Made by a program: the position numbers and the translations under genes
NCBI RefSeq assembly: GCF_041240605.1
Contig: NZ_CP162487.1
Coordinates: 2,425,001-2,489,000 of the forward strand
DNA: 64,000 nt
Reading direction: 5' to 3'
From: Xanthomonas sp. DAR 80977
GTDB taxonomy: Bacteria > Pseudomonadota > Gammaproteobacteria > Xanthomonadales > Xanthomonadaceae
Part shown: positions 25,519 to 34,557 of the stretch, piece by piece
How the letters are laid out: each line of letters opens with the position of its first letter
Position numbering within the stretch: the stretch's first letter is position 1
Notes under the pieces: generated by a model
Databases searched by the model: none
What the model was told of the DNA's origin: nothing
The model's input: only the letters and a program-made list of their open reading frames with translations

Positions 25519-26916
25519 GTGCAGACCCTGGCGCAGCAACAGGCAGGCGGAAACGAGGGGAGCAGCGGCTTCTGGTGCGCGCAGGCGCTGCTGCCGGAGG
25601 GCTGGGCGCGCGACGTGCGGATCGAGGTGCGCGACGGGCGCGTCGCCGCGGTGCAGTCCGGCGTGGCCGCGGTGTCCGGCGACCACGCGCTGGCGATCGC
25701 CGTGCCCGGGCTGGGCAACCTGCACAGCCACGCGTTCCAGCGCGGCATGGCCGGGTTGACCGAAGTCGGCGGCCGCAGCGGCGACAGCTTCTGGAGCTGG
25801 CGCGAGCTGATGTACCGCTTCCTGCAGCGGCTGGACCCGGACAGCATGCAGGCCATCGCCGAGCAGGCCTACGTGGAGATGCTCGAGGCCGGCTTCACCC
25901 GCGTCGGCGAATTCCACTACCTGCACCACGCCGCCGATGGCCGGCCGTACGCCGACCGCGCCGAGATGGCGCAGCGCCTGGCCGCCGCCGCGCAGACCAG
26001 CGGGATCGGCCTGAGCCTGCTGCCGGTGTTCTACGCGCATGCCGATTTCGGCGGCGCGGCGCCGAACCCGGCGCAGCGGCGGCTGATCCACGACGTGGAC
26101 GGCTACGCCGAGCTGCTCGACGGCAGCCGCCGCGCGCTGCGCGGCCTCGACGATGCGGTGCTCGGCATCGCCCCGCACAGCCTGCGCGCGGTCACCCCGG
26201 ACGAGCTGGCCGCGCTGCTGCCGCTGTGCGATGGCCCGGTGCACATCCATATCGCCGAGCAGACCCGCGAGGTCGAGGCCTGCCTGGCCTGGAGCGGGCA
26301 GCGGCCGGTGCAGTGGCTGCTGGCGCATGCGCCGGTGGACGCGCGCTGGTGCCTGGTCCACGCCACCCACGTCGATGCCGCCGAAGTGCAGGCGATCGCC
26401 GCCAGCGGCGCGGTGGTCGGCCTGTGCCCGATCACCGAGGCCAACCTCGGCGACGGGCTGTTCCCGATGCGCGCCTTCGTCGACGCCGGCGGGCGCTTCG
26501 GCGTCGGCTCCGATTCCAACGTGCTGATCGATGCGGCCGAGGAACTGCGCCTGCTCGAATACGGCCAGCGCCTGCAGCTGCGCGGGCGCAACGTGCTCGC
26601 CGGCGATGCCGCGCAGTCCAGCGGCCGTTTCCTGTTGCAGGCCACGGCGCAGGGCGCGGCGCAGGCGCTGGGCGTGGCGCAGGGGCTGTGCGCGGGCGCG
26701 CCGGCCGACCTGGTCGAACTGGATCCGGCGCATCCGGCGCTGTGCGCGCGCAACGGCGACGCCTTGCTCGACAGCTGGATCTTCGCCGCGCGGCGCGGGG
26801 CGGTGCGTTCGGTCTGGCGCAACGGCCGCGAACTGGTGCGCGACGGCCGCCATCATCGCCGCGACGCGGCCGCCGCGGCCTATGCGCGGGCGCTGACCGG
26901 ACTGCTGGACGCATGA
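25519..26916 (+). CDS. hutF: Formimidoylglutamate deiminase
   Basis: A 465-residue amidohydrolase converting N-formimidoylglutamate to N-formylglutamate with release of ammonia. The N-terminal metal motif is [16 protein letters not shown]. Later motifs are [25 protein letters not shown] and [21 protein letters not shown], with the catalytic-site Asp. I chose GTG 25519 because GGAGGG lies at 25507-25512, just upstream; the frame is open much further back but over hutI. Transcribed divergently from hutI and followed by hutC after 34 bases. Confidence 0.95.
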   Translation: MQTLAQQQAGGNEGSSGFWCAQALLPEGWARDVRIEVRDGRVAAVQSGVAAVSGDHALAIAVPGLGNLHSHAFQRGMAGLTEVGGRSGDSFWSWRELMYRFLQRLDPDSMQAIAEQAYVEMLEAGFTRVGEFHYLHHAADGRPYADRAEMAQRLAAAAQTSGIGLSLLPVFYAHADFGGAAPNPAQRRLIHDVDGYAELLDGSRRALRGLDDAVLGIAPHSLRAVTPDELAALLPLCDGPVHIHIAEQTREVEACLAWSGQRPVQWLLAHAPVDARWCLVHATHVDAAEVQAIAASGAVVGLCPITEANLGDGLFPMRAFVDAGGRFGVGSDSNVLIDAAEELRLLEYGQRLQLRGRNVLAGDAAQSSGRFLLQATAQGAAQALGVAQGLCAGAPADLVELDPAHPALCARNGDALLDSWIFAARRGAVRSVWRNGRELVRDGRHHRRDAAAAAYARALTGLLDA

Positions 26917-26950
26917 GCCGGCGCCGCCACGCCGCCGCGCAGGAGCGCCG

Positions 26951-27682
26951 ATGAGCCAGCCCCGGCCCGCCACGACGCTCAACCACCGCATCCGCAGCGA
27001 TATCGAAGGCCGCATCCGCAGCGGCGAATGGCCGCCGGGCCATCGCATCCCGTTCGAGCACGAACTGATGGCGCAGTACGCCTGCTCGCGGATGACGGTC
27101 AACAAGGTGCTGGCGATGCTGGCCGACGCCGGCATGATCGAGCGCCGCCGCCGCGCCGGTTCGTTCGTGGCGCGGCCGCATCCGCACATGGAACAGGTGG
27201 CGCTGGAGATTCCCGACATTCCGGTCGAGGTCGCCGCGCGCGGCCATGCCTACCGCTTCGAGTTGCTCGAGCGGCGCCAGCGCGCGCCGCGCGACGCACT
27301 GCCGCAGGAGGCCGAGGTCGCCGCCGCCGGCACGCTGCTGGCGCTGCACTGCCTGCACTACGCCGACGGGCGCCCGTTCGCGCTGGAGGAGCGGGTGATC
27401 AATCCGGTGGCGGTGCCGGAAGCGCTGCAGATGGATTTCGCGGTCGTCGTGCCCGGCAGCTGGCTGCTGCAGCACGTGCCGTGGACCCGCGCCGAACACC
27501 GCATCAGCGCGGTCGGCGCCAATGCCGCGCAGGCGGCGCGGCTGCAGGTGGCGGCCGGCACCGCCTGCCTGCTGATCGACCGGCAGACCTGGCGCGGCGA
27601 GCAGGCGGTGACCTTCGTGCGCCAGGTTTTCCTCGGCGACACCTACGACCTGGTGGCGCGGTTCTCGCCGGGCGCGCGCTGA
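26951..27682 (+). CDS. hutC: Histidine utilisation repressor HutC (GntR family)
   Basis: The 243-residue regulator has an N-terminal GntR winged helix (RIRSDIEGRIRSGEWPPGHRIPFEHELMAQYACSR in shorter form at about 12-45, with the SRMTVNKVLAML recognition helix). A UTRA ligand-binding domain occupies about residues 85-235. In other bacteria urocanate is the inducer. It is encoded 34 bases after hutF and would bind the palindrome at 25482-25493, so the circuit is self-contained. Confidence 0.95.
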   Translation: MSQPRPATTLNHRIRSDIEGRIRSGEWPPGHRIPFEHELMAQYACSRMTVNKVLAMLADAGMIERRRRAGSFVARPHPHMEQVALEIPDIPVEVAARGHAYRFELLERRQRAPRDALPQEAEVAAAGTLLALHCLHYADGRPFALEERVINPVAVPEALQMDFAVVVPGSWLLQHVPWTRAEHRISAVGANAAQAARLQVAAGTACLLIDRQTWRGEQAVTFVRQVFLGDTYDLVARFSPGAR

Positions 27683-27855
27683 GCCCGGCGCGACAGGCGA
27701 AACCTCGCGCGTCGGCGGCGATCGATGCTGCGCCGCCGCACGCCGCACGCAGGCGCCATACCCCGGCGTGCGTTTGTCCTGCCTGCCGCACTCTGGCAAG
27801 TTAGCGTCCAGGACGGGGCGAGGGGCCGCGGCCGCACAACGAGGGATGGTTGGGC

Positions 27856-29844
27856 ATGACGTATTTCGTGACGGGCGCCACCGGTTTCATCGGCCGTTAT
27901 CTGATGGCCAACCTGATGCGGCGCAAAGGCCTCATCCACGTCCTGGTCCGCAAGGAATCGCAACGCAAGTTCGACGCGCTGGTGCGCGAGCAGGGCTGGG
28001 ACGCCAAGCGCCTGGTGGTGCTGCACGGCGACGTCGGCAGCGACTGCTGCGGGCTGGACGAGGCGCAACGGCAGGCGCTGCGCGGCAAGGTCCGGCACTT
28101 CTTCCACCTGGCCGCGCTGTACGACCTCACCGCCAAGGCCGAGGCGCAGCGCGTGGCCAATCTCGACGGCACCCGCAACGCGCTGGAGCTGGCCGCGCAG
28201 ATCGGCGCCGGCGTCTTCCACCACACCAGCTCGATCGCGGTGGCCGGGCTGTATCCGGGCATCTTCCGCGAGGACATGTTCGAAGAGGCCGAAGGCCTGG
28301 ACGATCCCTACCTGCGCACCAAGCACGACGCCGAGGCGCTGGTGCGCGCGGAAACCCGGATCAAGTGGCGCATCTACCGCCCCGGCATGGTGGTCGGCGA
28401 TTCGCGCAGCGGCGCGATCGACAAGATCGACGGGCCGTACTACTTCTTCCCGCTGATCAAGAAGCTGCGCCAGCTGCTGCCGCCGTGGATGCCGATGCTG
28501 GGCATCGAGGGCGGGCGCATCAACCTGGTGCCGGTGGATTTCGTCGCCGATGCGATGGACCACATCGCGCACAAGCCCAAGCTCGACGGCCACACCTTCC
28601 ACCTCACCGACCCGGAGCCGCTGCGCGTGGGCGAGGTGCTCAACGTGTTCTGCCGCGCCGGCCACGCCCCGGAGATGACCTTGCGGGTGGACGCGCGCAT
28701 GTTCGCGTTCGTGCCGGCGGGGATCCGCGCAGCGGTCGGCGGGCTGCCGCCGATCCGCCGCTTCACCGGCATGCTGCTGCGCGATTTCCGCATCCCGCGC
28801 GAGGTGCTGAAGTTCATCACCTATCCCACGCGCTTCGACAGCCGCGAGACCGAGCGCGCGCTGAAGGGCAGCGGCATCGCCGTGCCGCGGCTGGAGGACT
28901 ACGCCTGGCGCCTGTGGGACCACTGGGAACGGCACCTGGATCCGGACCTGTTCGTGGACCGCACGCTCAAGGGCAAGGTGCGCGGCAAGGTGGTGCTGAT
29001 CACCGGCGGTTCCTCGGGCATCGGCCTGGCCACCGCACAGCGCGTCGCCGAAGCCGGTGCCACCACCATCATCGTCGCCCGCGGCGAGCAGGAACTGTTC
29101 GCCGCGCGCGATGCGATGAACGCCAAGGGCGGAAAGGTGTTCGCCTACACCGCCGACCTGTCCGACCTGGCCGGCTGCGATGCGCTGCTGAAGACCGTGC
29201 TCGAGGCGCATGGCCATGTCGACGTGCTGATCAACAACGCCGGCCGCTCGATCCGCCGCTCGATCGAACTGAGCTACGACCGCTTCCACGATTTCGAGCG
29301 CACCATGCAGCTGAACTACTTCGGCAGCCTGCGCCTGATCATGGGCGTGCTGCCGGGCATGACCGCGCGGCGCAAGGGCCACATCATCAACGTCAGCTCG
29401 ATCGGCGTGCTGGCCAACTCGCCGCGCTTCTCCGCCTACGTGGCCTCGAAGGCGGCGCTGGACGCGTGGAGCCGCTGCGCCCAGGGCGAGCTGTCGGGCA
29501 AGGGCATCAGCTTCACCACGGTCAACATGCCGCTGGTGAAGACGCCGATGATCGCGCCGACCAAGATGTACGACAGCGTGCCGACGCTGAGCGTGGAAGA
29601 GGCGGCCGACCTGATGGTCAAGGCGATCATCGAGCGCCCGAGCCGGGTGGCGACGCGGCTGGGCATCTTCGCCGCGTTGGTCAACGCGGTCGCGCCGAAG
29701 GCCTACGAGGTGGTGATGAACACCGCCTTCGAACTGTTCCCGGACTCGGCCGCGGCCAAGGGCGACCGCAAGGCGCTGCGCGAGACCAAGCCCAGCCAGG
29801 AACAGATCGCGTTCGCGGCGCTGATGCGCGGCGTCCATTGGTGA
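27856..29844 (+). CDS. Two-domain fatty acyl-CoA reductase (Maqu_2220-like)
   Basis: This 662-residue protein fuses two Rossmann reductases. The N-terminal half begins MTYFVTGATGFIGRYL and has the YxxxK pair Tyr152/Lys156 (PYLRTKHDAE), an extended-SDR layout. The C-terminal half (from about 370) has ITGGSSGIGLA and the classical SDR catalytic YVASK (Tyr528/Lys532). From memory, both halves and the ending LMRGVHW resemble the Marinobacter fatty acyl-CoA reductase of about 660 residues, which makes fatty alcohols from acyl-CoA using NADPH. I favour ATG 27856 over TTG 27850, since AGGGA lies at 27842-27846. A reductase with a different acyl substrate is possible. Confidence 0.85.
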   Translation: MTYFVTGATGFIGRYLMANLMRRKGLIHVLVRKESQRKFDALVREQGWDAKRLVVLHGDVGSDCCGLDEAQRQALRGKVRHFFHLAALYDLTAKAEAQRVANLDGTRNALELAAQIGAGVFHHTSSIAVAGLYPGIFREDMFEEAEGLDDPYLRTKHDAEALVRAETRIKWRIYRPGMVVGDSRSGAIDKIDGPYYFFPLIKKLRQLLPPWMPMLGIEGGRINLVPVDFVADAMDHIAHKPKLDGHTFHLTDPEPLRVGEVLNVFCRAGHAPEMTLRVDARMFAFVPAGIRAAVGGLPPIRRFTGMLLRDFRIPREVLKFITYPTRFDSRETERALKGSGIAVPRLEDYAWRLWDHWERHLDPDLFVDRTLKGKVRGKVVLITGGSSGIGLATAQRVAEAGATTIIVARGEQELFAARDAMNAKGGKVFAYTADLSDLAGCDALLKTVLEAHGHVDVLINNAGRSIRRSIELSYDRFHDFERTMQLNYFGSLRLIMGVLPGMTARRKGHIINVSSIGVLANSPRFSAYVASKAALDAWSRCAQGELSGKGISFTTVNMPLVKTPMIAPTKMYDSVPTLSVEEAADLMVKAIIERPSRVATRLGIFAALVNAVAPKAYEVVMNTAFELFPDSAAAKGDRKALRETKPSQEQIAFAALMRGVHW

Positions 29845-30319
29845 TCGGCGGGGATTCGGGAGTCGGGATTGGGGATTCGCAAGAGCGTTAGCGCGTGCAA
29901 GTCCGCTGTCTCAACTTGGCATCCGGCGCGGCGAATCCGCTTTTACCAATCCCGACTCCCCAATCCCGAATCCCGGCTCAAAACGTCGATACGCGGCTTG
30001 TATTGGTGACGAGTGGGGATTTGGGATTGGGGATTGGGGATTCGCAAGAGCGTTAGCACCTGCGAGTCCATCGTCCCGCTGGTTTGCATCTGGCCCGGCG
30101 AATCCGCTTTACCAATCCCGACTCCCCAATCCCGAATCCCGGCTCAAAACGTCGATGCGCGGCTTGCATTGGTGACGAGTGGGGATTGGGGAGTCGGCAT
30201 TGGGGATTCGCAAAAACGTTAGCACCTGCGAGTCCATCGTCCCGCTGTTTGCATCCGGCGCGGCGAATCCGCTTTTACCAATCCCGAATCCCCAATCCCC
30301 AATCCCCGCTCAAAACGTC
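29823..30319. repeat. Three tandem 165-166-bp units spanning two convergent gene ends
   Basis: Units run 29823-29987, 29988-30153 and 30154-30319. Each starts with GAT(G/A)CGCGGC...ATTGGTGA, identical in layout to the last codons and stop of the reductase gene. Each ends with CTCAAAACGTC, the complement of the last codons and stop of the Mrr-like gene. Between lie a GGGATT-rich arm, a segment AGCGTTAGC(A/G)C(C/G)TGC(A/G)AGTCC, a TGGC/GCGGCGAATCCGCTTT segment, and a CCAATCCC-rich arm. It fills the whole 465-base gap between the two genes. No gene lies inside. Confidence 0.88.
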
Positions 30320-31341
30320 CTGCATTGCCGCCAGCGCACCGGCTCGTCGCGGTCGGGGCGCGGATTGAGCTGGATGCGGACGGTGCGCAGCGAGGGGTAG
30401 CGTTCCACTTCCTTGCAGATCCCCGGCCACACCTGCGCGTCGTCGCCGCTGCGGTCGATCACCAGGGTCATCTGGGTCTGCCAGATGCCGCGGATCACGC
30501 CGGGCGTCCTGGCCAGGGCCTTGGACACCGACTGGCGATAACCGGCTTCGGTGACGGCATCGGGTTGCGCGCTTGCCGGCTGCACCGCGGCCGCGGGCGC
30601 AGCAGGTGCCGCAGCCGCGGCCGCGGCGACCGGCGGCGGACTGGCCGCGGGCGGCGCTGGCGTGGGTGCTGGCGTGGCAGGCGCGGGTGCGGGGGCAACT
30701 GCTGGCGCTGGCAGCGTGGCGGCGGACGCGGCATCGTCGCTGCGCTGCTGCAGCGCCAGCCCGCCCAGTCCCACCAGCAGGCCCAGCGTCAGTGCGGCCA
30801 GCGCGGCGATCGCGGTATGCCGCTGCGCACGCCGGCGGCTGGCGCCGATCACCCCGTCCTCCAGTTCGCTGGGCAGGTAGCGCTTGAGCATCGGCCAGAT
30901 GCGGCGGCCGTCGAGGATCTCCACCGACTGCTTGTCGGCCGCGGCGATGCCGTCGCGCTGCACCTTGCCCTCGGTGACCAGGATGCCGCCCTGCGCGCCC
31001 ATCAGCCGCGCCGCGGCGCCCAGTTCGTTGACCGCGGCCGAGCCGATCCGGTAGGCGCGGCCGTGCTTGCACGACAGCAGCCAGCGCGCATCGCCGCGGG
31101 TCATCACGAAGTCGCTCTGCGGTTCCTGGGACGCGTCGTCGTCGGCGACCGCGTCGTGCAGGTCGCGCTGCTCGCGCATCGCGCGCCGCACCATGCGCGA
31201 GAAATCGCGCCAATGCAGTCCGGCCAGGGCATGCAGCCCGGCGGTGGTCTCGTTCTCGCGGCGACGGACCACCCACAGGTAGAGCGTGGCAGCGAGCCAT
31301 GCTCCAACTGCCAAGACCGTTGCCGCTATCCAGGAAAACAT
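30310..31341 (-). CDS. Membrane-anchored Mrr-like endonuclease-fold protein
   Basis: This 343-residue protein has an N-terminal transmembrane helix (about 5-25). A cytosolic domain (about 40-155) resembles the Mrr restriction-endonuclease fold: LHWRDFSRMVRRAM, SDFVMTRGDARWLLSCKHG, then AAVNELGAAARLMGAQGGILVTEG and VEILDGRRIWPML. The usual catalytic Asp and Lys align with Asp77 and Lys92, but the intermediate Gln/Glu is Ser90. A second transmembrane helix (about 176-196), a Pro/Ala-rich linker (about 205-255) and a small C-terminal domain predicted to be periplasmic follow. No methyltransferase is nearby. Function is open: defence effector or inactive scaffold. Confidence 0.72.
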   Translation of the reverse strand: MFSWIAATVLAVGAWLAATLYLWVVRRRENETTAGLHALAGLHWRDFSRMVRRAMREQRDLHDAVADDDASQEPQSDFVMTRGDARWLLSCKHGRAYRIGSAAVNELGAAARLMGAQGGILVTEGKVQRDGIAAADKQSVEILDGRRIWPMLKRYLPSELEDGVIGASRRRAQRHTAIAALAALTLGLLVGLGGLALQQRSDDAASAATLPAPAVAPAPAPATPAPTPAPPAASPPPVAAAAAAAPAAPAAAVQPASAQPDAVTEAGYRQSVSKALARTPGVIRGIWQTQMTLVIDRSGDDAQVWPGICKEVERYPSLRTVRIQLNPRPDRDEPVRWRQCRTF

Positions 31342-31541
31342 GCTCGCACCCGCGTAACGCTATCGATGACGCCAGTCTATCGCCAGCGTGTCACAGCGCC
31401 GGCAAGGCGACAGCGGGAAACGGCGGACAGGAGAAGACCCGCCAGTCCGAAGCCGAGAGGGGAGGGGAGCAAACGGTCTTCTGATGGACTGGCGGGTCCG
31501 CCCCGATTGTCGGGAAAAATCTGCTGCTTTGCAACAAAACC

Positions 31542-32180
31542 TTATTCAGCGGACGCCGGCGCGGTCGCACGCTTGCGGCTGGCGCGTTTCGGCGCCGGCG
31601 TGGCGCTGGCGACCACCGGGCCGGCACGGCGCCGGGCCGGCGCCGCCTGCTTGGCCGGACGCGATTTGGGCGTGGCGGTCTTTGCCGCCTTCTTGGCCGC
31701 TGGCGCCTTCTTGGCCGGTGCCGGGCGCGCGCGGCGGCCGCTGCCGAGGTTGCGCAGTTCGGCATTCAAAGCGTCTACGCGATCGACCAGGGTGCCGAGG
31801 TCTTCGCGGCTTGGCACTTCCAACCTGCGCAAGGCGCGCTGCACCCGGTCCTCGAACACCTTCTCCAGCCGGTCCCAGGTGTCGGCGGCGCGTTCGCGCG
31901 CCTGGCCGACCCGGTTCTCGACCACATCGCGCACCGCATCGACGCCGCCGCCGGCCAGCTTGCGCGTGCTCTGCTCCAGGGTCAGGCCTTCCTTGACCAG
32001 GGTCTCGAACAGCTTGCCGCCTTCGGCCTGGGCGCGGCCGAACGCGCCGACCCCGGCCAGCCACACCTGCTGCGCCGATTCGCCCAGGCGCTTGGACAGC
32101 TTTTCCGCCTGCGCCTGCAGGCCCTCGTCGGCAGCGGCGGCAGACTTCTTCTTGCGTGCGGATTTCTTCAGGGTGGCCAT
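31542..32180 (-). CDS. Phasin family protein (PhaF/PhaI-like)
   Basis: A 212-residue protein with a basic start (MATLKKSARKKK), a helical phasin domain (about 25-130) and a long Ala/Lys/Pro-rich tail. The domain contains QQVWLAGVGAFGRAQAEGGKLF, LVKEGLTLEQSTRK and repeated Val/Arg heptads; the tail contains PAKKAPAAKKAAK. Phasins of this type coat polyhydroxyalkanoate granules and tie them to DNA through the tail. The start is ATG 32180. Next to it lie a patatin-like lipase and, 2.4 kb away, a PHA-system protein. No PHA synthase is in the window. A 13-bp inverted repeat (31436-31448/31486-31498) downstream may act as a weak terminator. Confidence 0.85.
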   Translation of the reverse strand: MATLKKSARKKKSAAAADEGLQAQAEKLSKRLGESAQQVWLAGVGAFGRAQAEGGKLFETLVKEGLTLEQSTRKLAGGGVDAVRDVVENRVGQARERAADTWDRLEKVFEDRVQRALRRLEVPSREDLGTLVDRVDALNAELRNLGSGRRARPAPAKKAPAAKKAAKTATPKSRPAKQAAPARRRAGPVVASATPAPKRASRKRATAPASAE

Positions 32181-32263
32181 GACGGTGCGGTTCCTTCGGC
32201 GGTTGGGTGGCTGGATTCGAGACTCACGGCGTTGGTTAGAGTAATCACACCAGCGCGTGCGCC

Positions 32264-33538
32264 TCAGTCGGCGGAAAGCGGCGGCGTAGGCCGCGTGCGG
32301 CGCGTGGCGCGACGCCGGGCGATGACCTGGTCGACGTCGTCGAGTGCGCGGCGCAGGCGCGCGGTGGTCTCGGTGGTGCGCCCCGGCTGCACGTCCACGC
32401 CGTCGAGGAAGGTGCGCTGGCGGTCGTTGAGGATCTGGTGGCGCAGGGCGATGCCGTGTGCGGCCAGCATCGGTTCCAGCACCTCGGCGTTGCGGCGCAG
32501 GTCGGCCATGGTGTTGCGGTAGGCGAGCTGGCACACGCGGTGCCGCGCGGCATAGCTGAACAGATTGGTGAAGAACAGTTCGCTGTTGTCGGCATTGGGT
32601 TCGAACACCAGCTGGTCCACCCGCGGGTACTGCCGCGCGTACTTTTCCAGCCCGACCTGCATGCGCGATTGCAGCAGGGTGCGGAAGGTCTGCGACAGCA
32701 CCGCCGGCAGGCCGCCGCTGAGCAGCCGCGCGCGATCGATCTGGCCGTTGCGGCGCGGTGCGTGGGTGGCGTCGTAGGGCACCAGCGGATTGATCCCGAT
32801 CATCAGGTCGATGCCGCGCTCCAGCAGCGTGGACGCATGCATCGTGCGCCGCAGCGCGCCGTCCACGTAGTGGCGGCCGTCGATCTCCACCGGCGGGTAC
32901 AGCCCCGGCAGCGCGGCGCTGGCCTGCACCGCCAGCGAGATCGGCACCTGGTCCAGGCCCGGCTCGCCGAAGCGCACGGTGCGGCCGCTGTCCAGGTCCA
33001 CCGCGACCACGAACAGATCGGCGTCCAGCGCGCGGAAATCGTTGCTGCGGCCGCGCCGGCTGAACACGTCCTGCATGAAGCGCTCGACCCCGGCGTTGTC
33101 GAACAGGCCGCTGGGCACCAGCCCGCCGAAGCGGGTGATCAGGTCCGACCAGCGCGTCTTGCGCGGCTCGGTCAGCAGGTCGTACCACCAGCCGTAGGCG
33201 AGCTTGGGCAGGGTCGCGGCGCGGCGCAGGTATTCGTAGACGTTGGGGCGCAGGAAATCCTCGGGCCGGAAGTGCGCATCGTCGCTGTTGCCGGTGACGA
33301 AGATCCGGCAGATCTCGGCGCTGCTGATGCGGTTGGCCAGGCCGGCGGTCAGGAACGCGCCGGAGCTGACCCCGACGTAGCAGTCCAGCCGGGTCAGGTC
33401 GAGTCCGTCCAGGGCCTCGTCCAGCGCGCGCAGCGCGCCGAGTCCGTACATGCCGCCGATCGGGCCGCCGCCGGCGATGGCCAGGCCGATGCGGCCGTGT
33501 GAGCGAGGGCGGGGCGAGGCGCTGTGGAGGGAAAGCAT
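32264..33538 (-). CDS. Patatin-like phospholipase
   Basis: A 424-residue lipid acyl hydrolase. The patatin core shows the oxyanion loop AIAGGGPIGGMYGLG (about 20-34), the nucleophile motif GVSSG (Ser58) and the catalytic Asp in VDGALRR (Asp226). ATG 33538 (MLSLHSASPRPRSHG) sits closest to the conserved core; an upstream ATG at 33598 is possible. It is encoded just upstream of the phasin gene on the same strand and may deacylate membrane or granule lipids. No signal peptide or transmembrane segment is evident. Confidence 0.9.
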   Translation of the reverse strand: MLSLHSASPRPRSHGRIGLAIAGGGPIGGMYGLGALRALDEALDGLDLTRLDCYVGVSSGAFLTAGLANRISSAEICRIFVTGNSDDAHFRPEDFLRPNVYEYLRRAATLPKLAYGWWYDLLTEPRKTRWSDLITRFGGLVPSGLFDNAGVERFMQDVFSRRGRSNDFRALDADLFVVAVDLDSGRTVRFGEPGLDQVPISLAVQASAALPGLYPPVEIDGRHYVDGALRRTMHASTLLERGIDLMIGINPLVPYDATHAPRRNGQIDRARLLSGGLPAVLSQTFRTLLQSRMQVGLEKYARQYPRVDQLVFEPNADNSELFFTNLFSYAARHRVCQLAYRNTMADLRRNAEVLEPMLAAHGIALRHQILNDRQRTFLDGVDVQPGRTTETTARLRRALDDVDQVIARRRATRRTRPTPPLSAD

Positions 33539-33625
33539 GCACGGTCCGCGGAAGGCGTCGGCCGGAGTGTAGCCGAGCTGCATGATGCTTGCGGTCACGC
33601 CCGGCTGCCACCATCATCGGCGCCC

Positions 33626-34345
33626 ATGGCGCGCAGCAATCCCGTCCTGGAACGACTCGGCCGCCGCCTGGCGTGGCACCAGGCCGTGCACGATCCGGCG
33701 CACGAGCCGCGCAACGCGCTGCGCTGGCTGCAGGAATTGCGGCGCTGGCAGTCGCAGCGGCTGGAGCGCAGCTTCGAGCATTTCCTGGAAGACCCGCAGC
33801 GGCGGCCGGCGGCGATGTTCTTCCTCACCGACGTCTACGGCGACCGCGATTTCAGCCGGCGCGACGCCGACATCGTCAAGGTGCTGCCGATGATGCAGCG
33901 GCTGATGCCGGCCACGCTGCTGGACACGGTGGCCGACGGCATCGAGCTGGGCGTGCTGACCCACGCGCTGGACCTGCGCATGGCCGAGGCGCTGCAGGCG
34001 CTGGCGCCGCGCCGCAAGCGCCTGGACGACGACCTGTACGCCGAGGCCTACCGGCACACCGGCCTGCGCCGCCTGCGCCTGCACCAGATCGACCTGATCG
34101 CCAGCGTCGGCCTGGGCCTGGCCGGCGCGGTGCACACTCCGGGCGTGCGCATGCTGCTGCGCTTCGCGCGCGGCCCGGCCAAGGCGGCGGGGCTGTCGGA
34201 GCTGCAGGGATTCCTGGAGCGCGGCTTCGACGCGTTCTCCAAGCTGGGCGACGCCGAAGGCTTCATCGGCGACATCGAGACCACCGAGCGCGAGGTCTCG
34301 CGGCGCCTGTTCGCCGGACACCCGCAGCCGTTCGCGTTCGACTGA
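33626..34345 (+). CDS. Conserved hypothetical helical protein
   Basis: The 239-residue product is mostly helical with no signal peptide. A distinctive patch, FFLTDVYGDRDFSRRDADIVKV in two overlapping halves (about 72-93), is rich in Asp and aromatic residues. I have seen such a pattern in uncharacterised gammaproteobacterial proteins but cannot name the family. It is divergent from the patatin-like lipase across an 87-base gap. The start ATG 33626 gives MARSNPVLERLGRRLAWH. The function is unknown. Confidence 0.7.
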   Translation: MARSNPVLERLGRRLAWHQAVHDPAHEPRNALRWLQELRRWQSQRLERSFEHFLEDPQRRPAAMFFLTDVYGDRDFSRRDADIVKVLPMMQRLMPATLLDTVADGIELGVLTHALDLRMAEALQALAPRRKRLDDDLYAEAYRHTGLRRLRLHQIDLIASVGLGLAGAVHTPGVRMLLRFARGPAKAAGLSELQGFLERGFDAFSKLGDAEGFIGDIETTEREVSRRLFAGHPQPFAFD

Positions 34346-34354
34346 GCGGGCCGG

Positions 34355-34555
34355 ATCCTCACCCCAACCCCTCTCCCGGTGGGAGAGGGGCTAGGCTGTT
34401 CCTTCTCCCATCGGGAACATGGCCCCCTTTTCGGGGGAAGGTGGCCCGCAGGGCCGGATGAGGGTACGGGCGAAGCCCCGTGCATCCAAACTCCGCGAGA
34501 CGCTTTGCGCCGCACCCTCACCCCAACCCCTCTCCCGGTGGAAGAGGGGCTAGCG
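34355..34555. repeat. Inverted-orientation copy of the CCCCTCTC-type intergenic repeat
   Basis: CTCACCCCAACCCCTCTCCC occurs at both ends of the segment (about 34360 and 34519). It flanks CATGGCCCCCTTTTCGGGGG, then AAGGTGGCCC and GGGTACGGGCGAAGCC. This is the same family as the triple array at 12802-13284, in opposite orientation. It fills the gap between the hypothetical gene and the PHA-system gene stop. Confidence 0.8.
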
Positions 34556-34557
34556 GT

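Noticed and set aside
29823-30319. CRISPR-like array
   Set aside because: Unit length and the gene-end content explain it as a tandem duplication; there are no unique spacers or cas genes.
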